Shown: positions 1 through 11,160, counted from the first letter of the stretch. The stretch is DNA of 64,000 bases from Aspidiotus rigidus (GCA_035079385.1 JAVHKY010000028.1:2604001-2668000); one strand, 5' to 3'. Notes: generated from the letters alone by a model not told the origin. Numbers and translations are program-made.

Positions 1-3000
1 AATTTCACAAAACTCTTGTGGATATAGTCGAACATCTTCAAAAATGTGGGGTGCAGCATTTAGGGCTGATTGTGCCACCTCCGTGGCCCGGGAACAATAA
101 GCTAGAGCAGTGGAAATGTTACGAAGAGATACGACGTATTTACGAGCAAGTGGCAAAACAATTTAGCGCTTTTTCAAGTCTTATCTATATTGATAAGGTT
201 TTCTTTTCGCGTAAAGATCCGGAAGGTGACATTTTATTAGTGGACAAGGGGGGATTCCCTACCAGGGTTAACGTGGACTTGTACGGAGCGACCTACTCCC
301 AAACAGGAGCTAGTCACACGGGTTTTCAAAAGGAAGCTATTTCTAAAGTACTCGATGAACTAGCGGGAGCTGTGAATCAGTTGAAAAACGGAGGAAGGAT
401 CAATGCACTGGAGGCAGAGTCTAAGAAGAGCGATAGGAGTGATGACGCGTCAGCGGCCAAAAGTGTCTGCGTATCAAATTGGAGTGCAGGGTTAGAGGTC
501 GATGACTTGATCGGTGCCAGCGCGACGGGTCTGCTCTTCCGAGTGGAGGGTCGGCTGGGAGAGAAAAGAGTGATTCTTCTGGTAGACACCGGGGCGACAG
601 TTTGCGTTGTAGATTATGAGTGGATCATGAGAGCCAAGTTGCTACGCCCAGGATCCGTTGTTTTTAGAAAGCTGTCCCGTCGGGTAAAATTACTTTTGGC
701 CCATGGTGCGGCTTACTCGTTAGAGGAATATGCCGTCATTAAGTTAGAGGTAGCGGGTGTTTCACTATTCATGGCCGCTTTAATAGTTAAAGATCTGACT
801 GAACAGATACTCTTAGGGGGAAACTTCTTATTAAATTACAAGGCCGTTGTCGACTATGGCGCTCTCACGATGTCGTTGGTACATATAAATGAAGGAAAAG
901 TCACTCTTCCCATTATTCAGGAGACCAAGCGCATGTCGGTTTTTACAGTACATACGTCTCGAGAGAAGATACCCGAGCTTTTTTCCAAGGACACCGAAGA
1001 AGAGTTCAATAGCATGTGCATTTTTCATACGGGAGCAAGTGAGAGTGACGAGAGATCGGTACTTCTGGGGCAATTAAAGAACAAACTTTATACAGCAGTC
1101 GTGGACGGGGTTGTTAGTGCCTCAGAGGCTCAGGAAGCGCTAGAAGAGGTATCGCCCTACATAATGGTCTTCAGAAGGGAACTGGGTTGTTACAACGGCG
1201 GACCAGTAAGTTTAACGTTCAAAATAACAGAACGATGGAGGGTTAAGCGATACGGTTACCCACGCGCGTACCACGAGGCGGTGCGAGCGGAGATCGAAAA
1301 AATGTTAGAACAGGGCATTATCATCGAGTCAAATACCCAGTACATCCATCCAGTGGTAATCGCCCCAAAGGGCGACGGTTCTATTAGGATCTGTGTTGAC
1401 GCGTCCGCATTAAATGAGATACTGTGTGAAGAGCACCATGACCCACCTCGAATCGAGGACATACTGTTCGAGGAGAACGTAGGCGATATCCTTTCGGTCT
1501 TCGACTTAAGGCTGGGGTTTTTACAAATCATGCTTGATGAGATCTCAAGTCATTTCCTTGGTATTCAGATCGACAATCAAACTTATCAATACAAACGGTT
1601 GCCATTCGGCACGAAAGTTAGCGGGTCGGTATTCAATCGTATCATTCGCAAGGTGTTAGCGGATAGTTTAAAGTCTATTCACGTTAAGGCATACATCGAC
1701 GATGTCAAAATTCAAACACCCAACTTTAAAACGCATCTTGATCTGTTAGTCCGCTCCATTAAGAGCATTTTCGAAGCTGGGCTCACCTTATCTATTGACA
1801 AGACCGTGCTTTTTCGTTCGAGGGTGAAGTACGTAGGACACTGGCTAGCACCGGGTATAATCACAAAAAATTTAGAGAAGGGAGCGTTCTTTAAAAAGTT
1901 CGAGGGACTTTATTTCAAGAACTCGAAATTCACCATCCCGCATAAGAGAGCTGTACAACAATTGTTAGGGTTTGTTAACTGGTACTCCAGATTCATTCCG
2001 AACTACGCGATCTTAGTCTCCCCCTTGATTGATTTGCTATCTTTCCCACCACCCATTAAGACCGATAAGAGGCACGAGGAAGCGTACTACACGTTGAAAG
2101 AAGCGTTCTTTCGTGATTTTAAACTCCAGCAACCTTGTTATTCCCGGCCTTTCTATGTGGTTGTAAGAGTAGAGCAAGACTGTATCACTGGTTGTATCTT
2201 GCAGTGCAGTGAAGAAGGGACCCCTGGGATTATTACAATGCTTAACCACCGATTAGAGTTCAATATCGCGCGAAAAACGACTGACGAGAAGAATCTATAC
2301 GCTCTCTATCACGTTTTGAAAAGATACAAAGATTTATTGGTAGGGTACCAAGTTATTGTGAGCAAAAGTAAAATTTTACTCATCAAGCGTTGTCGCGAAA
2401 TTATTGGGGTGAATAGTCTATGTGCGAAATGGTATGTCTATATTAATTCCTTCAACATCAGGTCTCAGGGATATGAAGAGGGGAATTTTGAGCGCCCGTT
2501 TAAAATCTTAGAAACTTATGGACTGGTCGCTTGTATTATACCAATGGATCCGGTCGCCGGTCTGTGTGAAATTGTGGAAGTTGACGATGAGGGATCGCAG
2601 ACACTAGTGGAGACTGAGGTCAAGGAAACCGAAGTATGCGAAATGTGTCAGGTATTCAAGGGGCACGTGGTCAAGGCGAGCGAGGAGCCGTCTGAAATGC
2701 TTTTTGAACTATTTGAGAATATTAAGTCGCATCAGGCATCGGACTCGTACTGCAAGAAAATAATCGAAAAAATTGAGCGAAAAGTTGATTGCAAGTTCAT
2801 TCTCATAGACGGGCGGCTATTCAAAACAACTAAGAGCGGGGCAAAACTCTTGGTCGTTCCGGAACATGCAGTCGATGACCTGATACAATTCTTTCATGAG
2901 TTCTATTGTCACCCGGGTGTGGTAAAAACTGAGCTGTTGATTAAACGCCAATTTCATGTCAATGATTTAAAACGGAAAGTAGGACAATTGGTGGGTCGTT

Positions 3001-4616
3001 GCGTAACCTGCAAACATAATAAAGTATCTAATCAAGCGATCAACCCCGAGCGTTCACGAGTGGAAGCGTCCTATCCCGGTGAGGTGTTATCGGTCGATAT
3101 TTTTGGTCCCTTGCCGCTCCGAAGAGGGGGTATTACAGCCGTGTTTGTGGCTCTGGACAGATTGTCAGGTTACGTGTCATACCAGCCGATTCGATCGATG
3201 ACAACGGATAGTTTCGTGCGGGCTTTGGGGAAAGTTCTTGAGGATTACGACGCGCTCAATATCCCGGTGGAGACGGTTTTGTCCGATAATGCTCGCCAAT
3301 TTCGATCCGATAAGTGGGTTAAGTGCCTCTACGCTAGAAACATAAAACCTCGGTTTACAACAGCCCATAATCCCTCCGCGAACCCAGTGGAAAGAGCTAT
3401 GCGGGACCTCGGAGAGAAGTTGCGAGTGAAGATCAATGATAGCACAGTCCCAGCGCGTGACCATACACTGTGGTATCGCGAGCTTAAAACCATCCAAAAG
3501 GTTCTTAACGCCATTCCCAAATCCCATAAGTACTCCCCGAATCAAATCCTGGGAATTGATGATTTTGACCCGATCCCCGTGGCAAATGTCCGAATAGTGC
3601 CGCCCAATCCCGCACTACTGATACAGGAAAGAGTGAATAAGTTACAGGAAGATGTGAGCGATTATGTGATAAAGAAAGGCCAGAGACCCACACCTCTCAA
3701 GTTTACCTACGATGAGGAAGGTTGGGCCCATGCATTTTGTGACGGAGCATCGGTAGGGTCATCTAAAGATCGGCTCTCGTCAATCTCGGTCTGGATAGCC
3801 CAAGACCATAGAGCTAATGAAGCAAGAGTAACGCACCCGGCCCTCACCAACAACCAGGCGGAGATACTGTCGGTGATAAGGGCCATAGAGATCGCGCACG
3901 CTCACAAGGTACCTCGGGTGGCAGTGCATACTGATTCGCAGTATGTAGCAGATTTAGTCAACGAGGGTCTGCTGAGTGACAACAATCCGAAACTCCCCAG
4001 TTACGAGGATTTTGCGTGGCTTTCCAGGTTGAGAGAAGCAATACAGATGATGGGTAGGGAGAACGTACGCCTGACGTTTGTCCACGGTCACACGCTAGAC
4101 TTTGGGAACCTCGAGGCGGACTATGGGGCCCAGGAGATATTGCGGGAGTATCGACTGTGGACGGAGGTAAACGCATCCAAGCTTAACGAGAACGAGGCGA
4201 TTACCAAATACGTCAAAGCGTTTAAGGACATCGAATTTCGAAGAAGTCGTCACCAGGAGCAGATCTCTGGCAAGAAGTTGACCCGATTCCGAGAGGGGGA
4301 TGTGGTTGCACTGAAAAGTCACCACATCTCTCAGGCCTATTACGGGCTGACCAAAAAGTTCTATAAAAAGTACGAAGGCGAGTACTTGGTGGTCAAACGG
4401 ATCGGGTCGAATGCTTATCTCCTGAGGGACACAGCGAACCTACAAAAAAACATAATGGCGAACGTGCGCCAACTCATTTTGATAAAACAGGCTGACAATA
4501 AAGCTAAGGATGCGATGGCCCATCAAGACAGTAAGAGCAACGACATTTGCTTGGCAGTTGTAAAGTATGCAGGGGAGTCACGCCCCCGAACCATAATCCA
4601 AACAGGAGTGGAGTGA
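1..4616 (+). CDS. pol: Ty3/gypsy-type pol polyprotein, 5' end cut by window edge, with two RNase H domains
   Basis: The frame is open from the window edge to a TGA at 4614-4616. The first possible start codon near 18 is GTG, so the true start lies outside. Residues below count from base 18. A retropepsin has LVDTGA (D190). The reverse transcriptase has FDLRLGF and YIDD (559-562). Residues 710-830 match the usual gypsy RNase H in position, but the first and third acidic residues are replaced. Integrase follows with an HHCC finger (about 960-998) and D1027, D1090, E1125. Residues 1240-1375 form a second RNase H with D1242, E1282, D1306, D1368 and HGH at 1356. An integrase C-terminal module (about 1420-1475, REGDVVAL) ends the recognisable part. 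No stop or frameshift is seen, so the copy may be young. The element type is confident; the clade is not assigned. Confidence 0.93.
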   Translation, partial: FHKTLVDIVEHLQKCGVQHLGLIVPPPWPGNNKLEQWKCYEEIRRIYEQVAKQFSAFSSLIYIDKVFFSRKDPEGDILLVDKGGFPTRVNVDLYGATYSQTGASHTGFQKEAISKVLDELAGAVNQLKNGGRINALEAESKKSDRSDDASAAKSVCVSNWSAGLEVDDLIGASATGLLFRVEGRLGEKRVILLVDTGATVCVVDYEWIMRAKLLRPGSVVFRKLSRRVKLLLAHGAAYSLEEYAVIKLEVAGVSLFMAALIVKDLTEQILLGGNFLLNYKAVVDYGALTMSLVHINEGKVTLPIIQETKRMSVFTVHTSREKIPELFSKDTEEEFNSMCIFHTGASESDERSVLLGQLKNKLYTAVVDGVVSASEAQEALEEVSPYIMVFRRELGCYNGGPVSLTFKITERWRVKRYGYPRAYHEAVRAEIEKMLEQGIIIESNTQYIHPVVIAPKGDGSIRICVDASALNEILCEEHHDPPRIEDILFEENVGDILSVFDLRLGFLQIMLDEISSHFLGIQIDNQTYQYKRLPFGTKVSGSVFNRIIRKVLADSLKSIHVKAYIDDVKIQTPNFKTHLDLLVRSIKSIFEAGLTLSIDKTVLFRSRVKYVGHWLAPGIITKNLEKGAFFKKFEGLYFKNSKFTIPHKRAVQQLLGFVNWYSRFIPNYAILVSPLIDLLSFPPPIKTDKRHEEAYYTLKEAFFRDFKLQQPCYSRPFYVVVRVEQDCITGCILQCSEEGTPGIITMLNHRLEFNIARKTTDEKNLYALYHVLKRYKDLLVGYQVIVSKSKILLIKRCREIIGVNSLCAKWYVYINSFNIRSQGYEEGNFERPFKILETYGLVACIIPMDPVAGLCEIVEVDDEGSQTLVETEVKETEVCEMCQVFKGHVVKASEEPSEMLFELFENIKSHQASDSYCKKIIEKIERKVDCKFILIDGRLFKTTKSGAKLLVVPEHAVDDLIQFFHEFYCHPGVVKTELLIKRQFHVNDLKRKVGQLVGRCVTCKHNKVSNQAINPERSRVEASYPGEVLSVDIFGPLPLRRGGITAVFVALDRLSGYVSYQPIRSMTTDSFVRALGKVLEDYDALNIPVETVLSDNARQFRSDKWVKCLYARNIKPRFTTAHNPSANPVERAMRDLGEKLRVKINDSTVPARDHTLWYRELKTIQKVLNAIPKSHKYSPNQILGIDDFDPIPVANVRIVPPNPALLIQERVNKLQEDVSDYVIKKGQRPTPLKFTYDEEGWAHAFCDGASVGSSKDRLSSISVWIAQDHRANEARVTHPALTNNQAEILSVIRAIEIAHAHKVPRVAVHTDSQYVADLVNEGLLSDNNPKLPSYEDFAWLSRLREAIQMMGRENVRLTFVHGHTLDFGNLEADYGAQEILREYRLWTEVNASKLNENEAITKYVKAFKDIEFRRSRHQEQISGKKLTRFREGDVVALKSHHISQAYYGLTKKFYKKYEGEYLVVKRIGSNAYLLRDTANLQKNIMANVRQLILIKQADNKAKDAMAHQDSKSNDICLAVVKYAGESRPRTIIQTGVE
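18..380 (+). other. Possible SGNH/GDSL-like domain at the N-terminal end of the visible pol frame
   Basis: The first 120 visible residues, ahead of the protease, do not look like a nucleocapsid with CCHC knuckles. They read as an alternating hydrophobic-strand and helix pattern: a strand ending in LIVPPPWPG, a helix around YEEIRRIYEQVAKQF, a strand SSLIYID, and near the end a GASHTGF segment followed by a helix. This order resembles the later blocks of SGNH hydrolases, where a conserved Asp-x-x-His precedes the last helix, but the Asp is not obvious here. The nucleophile block would lie upstream of the window. This is inference from pattern only; a capsid C-terminal domain is an alternative. 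Confidence 0.25.
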
Positions 4617-4867
4617 GTGACGTTGTTTTTAAGTACAATAGTAATTGGTAGTAATAATTGTAATCTTTAAACTATGCATAGACAAGTATGTCCCTAGCGT
4701 TATTGGTGGAACAAAAATCAACACATTACAAATTGGATGGTCGGGTGATGGCTGTTGGAATCTGCCAAGACGGTTGGTGGACGATGAAGGCCAAAGAGGT
4801 GGCAGCAGTACTAGGACACTACCGGGTAGAAATCCCAAGTTAACACTCAAAATTTCTAGGGGCATCT

Positions 4868-5172
4868 TGTAGTGTCACAAAAAATATGTAAATTCAAAAC
4901 ACAGATAGATTGACGCTTCTTCGGTTAAGCATAGATTCGAAGATATTTCATCGGGTGGCGAGCGCGTTGCGTGGCCGCTGGTGGTCTTTCTCGCTGTCTC
5001 GCTCGTCTTCTTCCATTCTCTCTCCCTCTATTTTCATCCGACGGTCTTCCTGTGTCTTATTCGGCCGAGCTCGCAACACTCCTTTGTTCTATACTCTGAT
5101 GTCTCGGAGAAACTGCGTAAAAGCAATAAAATAATTTGTGCGGGAGGTTTCAGTTTCTTTAGGAATTAGACA
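4868..5172 (+). repeat. Candidate 3' LTR of the gypsy-type element
   Basis: About 250 bases after the pol stop the sequence TGTAGTGTCAC begins, preceded by the short purine run AGGGG that could be part of a polypurine tract. The segment ends at TTAGACA, giving TGT...ACA ends, and contains an AATAAA-type signal near 5117. The 305-base length fits small metavirid LTRs. The 5' LTR lies outside the window, so identity between LTRs and the target duplication cannot be checked. The boundaries are inference. Confidence 0.3.
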
Positions 5173-8100
5173 TTGGGGTGATGCGAGCCTACATCTGGCA
5201 TATTTAGACGGAGATTTTGGAAGACGCAGATGTTATTTCAAAAAAGTCGATTGACCGAAAGGAAGAGTTTTGAATTTTAATGTTTCGGTCTTTGTCTGCA
5301 GTGTCATCCGCGGATGTAAGTCGTAAAAAAAAGGCTGCAGACACGGAAATTTGTAGTTTCGATCCCAGCTCTTTCTTTGTTTCTCTCGTTCTTTCTCTTT
5401 TATAGGTTAGAGGGTGCAGTGTCAATACGCGCAAGCTCATCCTGACTCTGGGGGTCCTCTTGATGGGCAGCGTGTCCTGACTTTGCACGTGTGTTAGCCG
5501 ATCTTAGTTAATGTCGACGGAGGCGATGCAAGCCCTCGTAAATCATAGGATTAGTCGGGGTTCTCGGGGAGATGAACAGTTCACTACTTGTGCGGTGTCG
5601 TCGAGCCGTCCATCTCGACATATCCTCGAGGGTACTAAGAGACGGTTGACATCACGGCTCTCTGGACCAATTGGAAGGGTAAGAACGAGTAGGCGGTCAA
5701 TTACGTAAGATTCCAGTTTTTGGATTCGCTGGAGTCTTTCGGAAATGAGAAAGTCGGGGGAAGTTTCGGCGGGTCAGACTTCTAAAAGATTTTAAGGCGG
5801 CTATGTGGAACGCGGCGCGAAATCACTGATGTTCGAATCTATGCTACCGGATCGATGTCGACTTCGTGCGCCGAATTCTTCTAAGATCTAATCACATTAT
5901 TTCCAAGTTTAAATCTTATCTTATTCAAGAGCACTCGCGCTAGTTCGCATCTTGAAATTGAAACAGTCGCTCTATTGCGCGTCGTTGTTCGAAAAAGGCG
6001 TCGGCTACCGAACCCACCTCGCCGATAATTCGAAAGTTTCGAAAAACTCGAGTTTTTTTTATTATTAAAAAAGAATTTAAATTCGGGTGTGTGATCCCAC
6101 ACGTTACTCGGTGCTCGTATTGCATTGTTACCTCAAATTGTTAATTGGTTTGGTGCTATGTGTAACGCTGGCCTGATGGCCGCCTAAGCCCCATTAGTGG
6201 GCCCCATCTCTCTCGACCGTCATGTCCACGTGTTAAAATTTTCCATCACGCGCGGGTCATGTGTTTTATCCGGCCAAGGAATGCGCACTTTTTCGGCGAA
6301 CACTTCCACCTTTTCGCGATGCTGTCCACCAGTCTCACCATCAGTTCGTCTCAATCTGCCACCAGGGTTCCAAACCAGTCAACTTCAAAAAATCGTCATG
6401 TCATCTCCTAATTTAATCTTTTTCTCAATTTTTTTACTTACCGTTTCATTTTATTTTTTTTTATATCTTGTTCGTATTATTTTTATTTATTTCTTATTTT
6501 TGTTCGTCGAGCACTCATGCAGATCAGAGTTCAATACCACACATTTTTATTTTTTTTTGTCGTTGCAAATTTCATTTTCCTCTTTCCTCTTCGAAATTTC
6601 ACTCATGAAAGTCTGATTAGTTATCCGTGTAAGACAGTAGTAATCTCGTTAGCAAAAGAGAAAAATGGGGGGGGGGTGTCACTAGCCAGGGGTCACAACA
6701 CTATAAATTCATATATTTGCACGTACTTTTTCTTTTAGAACTTTTCAGGAAATTATTCACAGATCTGCGGTGGAATGTGCACATCTCTACCAACGAGTCT
6801 ACATAACACGGTACGTAACCGAAAGTTTGTAATTTTTTTTTATTATGCGTTTGTGTCTTTGGGGCGGGATTTTTTTTGTTCGTAATAATTTTTTGTGTTT
6901 TGTAATTTGGATTTAATTAATATTTCTGGGAAGGGTGGTTTCTTCTAAAGTTAAGTTCTCTAAATTATTCGAAAGTCAGGGGCACAGAGATATCGGTCTT
7001 CTCCATAAAAGTCCCTTGTCGTTTCCAAGATATGGGAGAGCCTCGGCCCTATATCGGTTCCTATATCCAAGATTCGCGTCTTTAAAGTGTGGGTGTGCCA
7101 CGGCCCTGCGCTAAAGTCGAGTTCTTGCGATTCCCTTCATTGTAGCGAATTTTAGTTTTAGTTATTCCTTTTTATGGGTGGTGACGGGTCACGGAGGCGA
7201 GTCCTAAGTTGTTGGATAGTTGTCCCCCCGAATAGTCCACTCCGGGTACCTAGGTTCAGGAAGCGAGTCCGACGAATAGGATAGTTGTCCCCCTATGTAT
7301 TCCGCGTCTAGTTTTTTTTTTTTTTGGATGCTCGGGGTAAGGTCAGCGGGGCACCCGTAGAGGCTCACGTCCCTGAGGGGAATATACTATGTCAAGGAGA
7401 ATTTCCTTCAGGGATCTGACGCACACGTGAGAGGCTAGCGATCCCCCTCGAGTATTCCACCTTTTTATGTCCCCTCTTCTTTTTCGAAATTCAATTTTTT
7501 TTATTTTTTTTTTCTCTTCTTCCAATTTGACACTCTCTTTCTTTTGTTTTGTTTTTTTTTTTGGCTAAATTTCTCCCATAGTTATACATTATATTTTGAT
7601 TCGATTCGCGCAATGACTTTTCCTCCACTGTTTTCCTCTTAATTTTAACGATGTGTCTCTGTGCCCAAAAAGTAGGGGGGGGGGCTTTTGTAAAAAAGTA
7701 ATGTTTAAAAATGATTGTTTTAAAAAAAAAAAATTGTTGGCCAGGTCACTCAGTCCCTGATCTCTTTCACATTCCGATTATATTATAATTTATTTATTTA
7801 TTGTTTTTTTTTTTTTTGCTAGTTCCCAGTGTTTTTTCAATTTTTTCTTTTTTTGTTTTATTTCTGTGACATTTTTTGTTTGTTTTTTTTTGATCATCTA
7901 ATACACATGTTTACCGTCGATTTCTGAATTTCTTTTTTTTAAGCTCAACAAACGCAAGCGTCGGTCGGATATGTTCGCTGTACTTCAACTAAAATCCGAC
8001 TCGGAAAAGATCGCCGTCTAATATTGGGGGGCGGGGTCTCTTTTCTTAAAATTTAAATAAAAACTGCGCTCTTCCTCAAATTAGTAGTGACAGGTTTCGG

Positions 8101-8418
8101 TGTTTCCCTATAAAAACATCGTGGCATCCCTGGACCAAATTTCTTTCTGTCTTGTTTTCCGATCTTTCTTTTCTACGATATTAATTTCACTAAAATTTGA
8201 GAAGACGTCTCGAAAAAAGATACCGCAACGTACTTAATTCGCGGTGCCATCTTGCAACGTTGAGTAGGAAAGAAACAACAAAATGTCGATAGCCTAACTT
8301 GAGCAAAGTAATGAATAATATAGTGCAATAATAAAATATATACGCGCGCTAACAACAAAAATATCTTGCGATTAAATTAACGGGGAAAATAATATTATCT
8401 TCTTTAAGAAATGAGTCG

Positions 8419-8419
<1 letters not shown>
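5173..8419. other. Non-coding stretch, T-rich, no gene seen
   Basis: No long frame or known domain is visible. The stretch has many poly-T and poly-pyrimidine runs and short G runs (6665, 7675). Two copies of a roughly 40-base motif, sharing GCGAGTCC and ATAGTTGTCCCCC, lie 66 bases apart near 7200 and 7265. It could be leader or untranslated sequence of a neighbouring retroelement or plain intergenic DNA. Confidence 0.4.

Positions 8420-8502
<83 letters not shown>
8420..8502. repeat. (TA)n microsatellite
   Basis: An uninterrupted run of alternating T and A of about 80 bases, read directly from the sequence. It is self-complementary and could form a cruciform. Confidence 0.98.
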
Positions 8503-8505
<3 letters not shown>

Positions 8506-9550
8506 GCTAGAAGTCGACCATTTATATCACGACGATGCGAGAATACAAATAATGGGTATATTATCTTATTCTGTTCCAGAGTGGTTTTCTTTTCTTCCTT
8601 TTTTTGTTCCATTGCCTACTTATATTTTCTCTCTTAAATCGTTAATAAATAATATTTATGGTGACAACTCGGTAAGGGGGTCTACGCTTAAAATAATCTT
8701 TCTTATACGCAGTACATTTTTTTGCTCACTTCGTTTATTTATTCTTTTTTTTTCTTCTTCTCTCACTGAAAGAATTAAAATTAGTTGAAGAAAATAAACC
8801 AGCAACGCGTAGCTCTTATGGAAGAATATTGTGTAGTCTAGTTATGGCACTGGTCAAAATATTTTCATTTTAGACTTGTCGTTGTATTTATCCGCGCGTA
8901 GATGACGACCTCCCTAGAATTTTACAATTAATTTTTCGATGCGGTTTGCTGTGCATACCGAATGGTGTACGATCAATTTTTTTTTTTCTTTTCGTTGTAA
9001 AAGAAGAATAGCGAAACACAAACGAGGCATTTATTTACTTGACAGTCCCATTAGGCGATGATAATGGTCCACCATCAATTATCACCGATTGGACGTAAGT
9101 GATGTGAGGGTTAACAGTAGGTCGTACAGAGGCGACGATTCAGACACTGATAAACCCTAGGTGTTTATTGCACACCCTTTCAATTATATTATGAAGCTCG
9201 ACGGTACGGAATAAACGATGCAATTTTAAAAAAAAATATTTTTGTTTACCACGAGCTATCATCTCACGACATTATTTACAACGATGATATTACGACTTTA
9301 TAAATTCGTACCTTTCTGTTCTTGTTGACTGAACAAATGCTGAGACCATGAGAACTTGACGCATGCAAGATTTGTAAATATGTATTTCAATTCATGTACA
9401 ATCCGATACTCGGGAGTTTCGAGACCTCTCATTACGGGAAGGTGCGATGACGAACGAGATACGAATCTTTGATCTCTGCCTGAACTTATGACTTGATACT
9501 TAGAATTGATTGTCTCCATCCTGTCATTTCAAATCCATCCTTTTTGACGC
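8503..9550. other. Non-coding stretch, nothing recognised
   Basis: AT-rich sequence without a frame longer than about 95 codons and without recognisable motifs. Confidence 0.4.
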
Positions 9551-10020
9551 CACAGTGGTTCAAAAAGTGATTTTACCCGCTCAAAACTCAGGAAATGAGA
9601 ATTTCGAGTGAACCAAAATTCAAAGAAGGTGTTCCTGAAAGTATTTTCAACGCCTAATTCAATGCTGACAACTATTTTTGTCTAGTACAAAAAATTCAGT
9701 CTAAATTTTTCAATTTTATCACAAAAAATGGAAAAAACCTAAATAAATTCTTCTGTTTTTTTATTGTGATGAAAAAATAATAAAATATTAGATTTTGTGT
9801 TCATAATAAGGCCATTTACAGATTTTTACAACACATCTCAGAAAAAGAAGAAGAAAAGTAAATTCATCTTAGACTACATAATGCCTTTTCATAGCAATTT
9901 TTAATATTTAGCTCACATTTTACCGTGTGTAACTCATCAAGACGGATATAGACGGACATGAAGTTTGGTTTGTCAAGATCAGAAGAGTTGACTTTGAATT
10001 AATTCGGTTCTCTAAAATAT
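9551..10020 (+). repeat. Terminal-inverted-repeat element, left part, copy A
   Basis: The segment starts with CACAGTGGTTCAAAAAGTG and runs in parallel with 15931-16375 at roughly 90 percent identity with small indels. The same start occurs inverted at 17562-17608, so these are termini of a DNA transposon. The bases before copy A are GACG(C), and GACG also follows the inverted end at 17606, which would fit a short target duplication of one old element. Superfamily not assigned. The interior is cut off by the 3' end of the Penelope-like element at 10032. Confidence 0.6.
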
Positions 10021-10181
10021 GACCAGAAACATCTAACGACGACATACTCAACGATTAAAACGTACGGAGTAATTTGAATAGAGCCACAGAAATGAAAATA
10101 CACCGGAGCGCTTTCGATTAAAAAACCATTGTCAACGGGGACGTGGAAGCAACTGAACCAACTCCGGCCGGCAACAATAAA

Positions 10182-10612
10182 CTACCGAGGAGGATATGAC
10201 TGAACTAGCGAGTCATCACAGTGTGAATCATACTCGTAAACTAATTCAATCAAACCCTCATCAGGTATGTACCTGTTGAGCACATTTAGGTTATCGTTAT
10301 TCAGATGGCGAATAATTTCGATGTGTTCTAGCGCGGTACGTTTGAAAGACGAGGACTCTCTATGGAGGAGGGACTCAGATCCCTCTATGAAACCATGGCC
10401 AGTGGTAATAAGATGGTCCGCAAATGCCGAATCACCCAATTTCTTCTTTTCCCACGCCTTCCTATGCTCATCTATTCTAATTTTGAGCTGACGTCCAGTC
10501 TCGCCTTTATAGATTCCATTACAATCATTACACTCAATTTTGTAAACTCCGCTTCTTTCGACCAGTGGGATGGGGTCCTTTAACTTAACAAACAAGCTTT
10601 TTACAGTATTAA
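10182..10612 (-). pseudogene. GIY-YIG endonuclease domain of Penelope-like element, copy 1
   Basis: The frame reads NTVKSLFVKLKDP into GVYKIECNDC, then GIYKGETGRQ and RIDEH, which is the GIY-YIG nuclease core with its CxxC pair; a conserved RTALEHIEIIRHL segment follows. The second YIG position is YKG here and YIG in copy 2, so this copy may be catalytically weakened. Its first codons follow directly from the hAT terminus, and the TTG at 10595 is not a true start. In this family the domain is thought to nick the target for primed reverse transcription. Confidence 0.92.
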
Positions 10613-11044
10613 CAGGGCGGCCACTTGGTCACTTTTTCAACCTTTTGTCACCTTGAGTCACTTTTCTAAAATTTGGTCACTTAAGTCACTTTTTATGTGA
10701 AAAGTCACCTTTTTTCTGTAAAATTCTTCCAAAGAATTTGAAAAATTGAAACAATTTGAAAACCATTTTAAAAATATGATCAATGAATAAAAAGTATGAA
10801 TACAGTACTTAATAACATAGTAGCGCTCTCTATCAGAAAATCATTCGTTCACGTACACGGCCGTGAGGTGACGTTTAGCATGATCTAGCGTGATGCGTGA
10901 ATGAATGATGATGAGTTGAGAATTCTTATCAATCTGGCGTATCGAGAATCGAGTTCTTCTAGTTCAGTGTTCATCGAGTTTCTGTTTGAAGTTTTCTTGG
11001 TTAAGTTATTCATCTATTTGAATATACGTATTCCTCGATTGAAG

Positions 11045-11131
11045 GTATGTTAATGTATGACGTTTTATTTTTATTTTCAATGTGTTAGAATCTTACAGTC
11101 GAATTTTCCTTTCTCATGTAATCCATTATAG
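11045..11131 (+). other. Possible 5' UTR intron of hAT transposase gene
   Basis: A good donor (GAAG followed by GTATGT) at 11045 and an acceptor ending in TTATAG at 11131, with a pyrimidine-rich stretch before it, bound an 87-base segment 29 bases ahead of the ATG. This is inference from splice consensus only. Confidence 0.35.
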
Positions 11132-11160
11132 ATCCGTATCGAAGGTAAATATAATTGATA

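Noticed and set aside
7140..7310. Possible primer-binding or structured leader sequence in the region after the candidate LTR
   Set aside because: Only a two-copy 40-base motif was seen; no match to a tRNA 3' end could be made.
8349..8612. Minus-strand frame of 87 codons across the (TA)n tract
   Set aside because: It is mostly Tyr-Ile repeats produced by the microsatellite.
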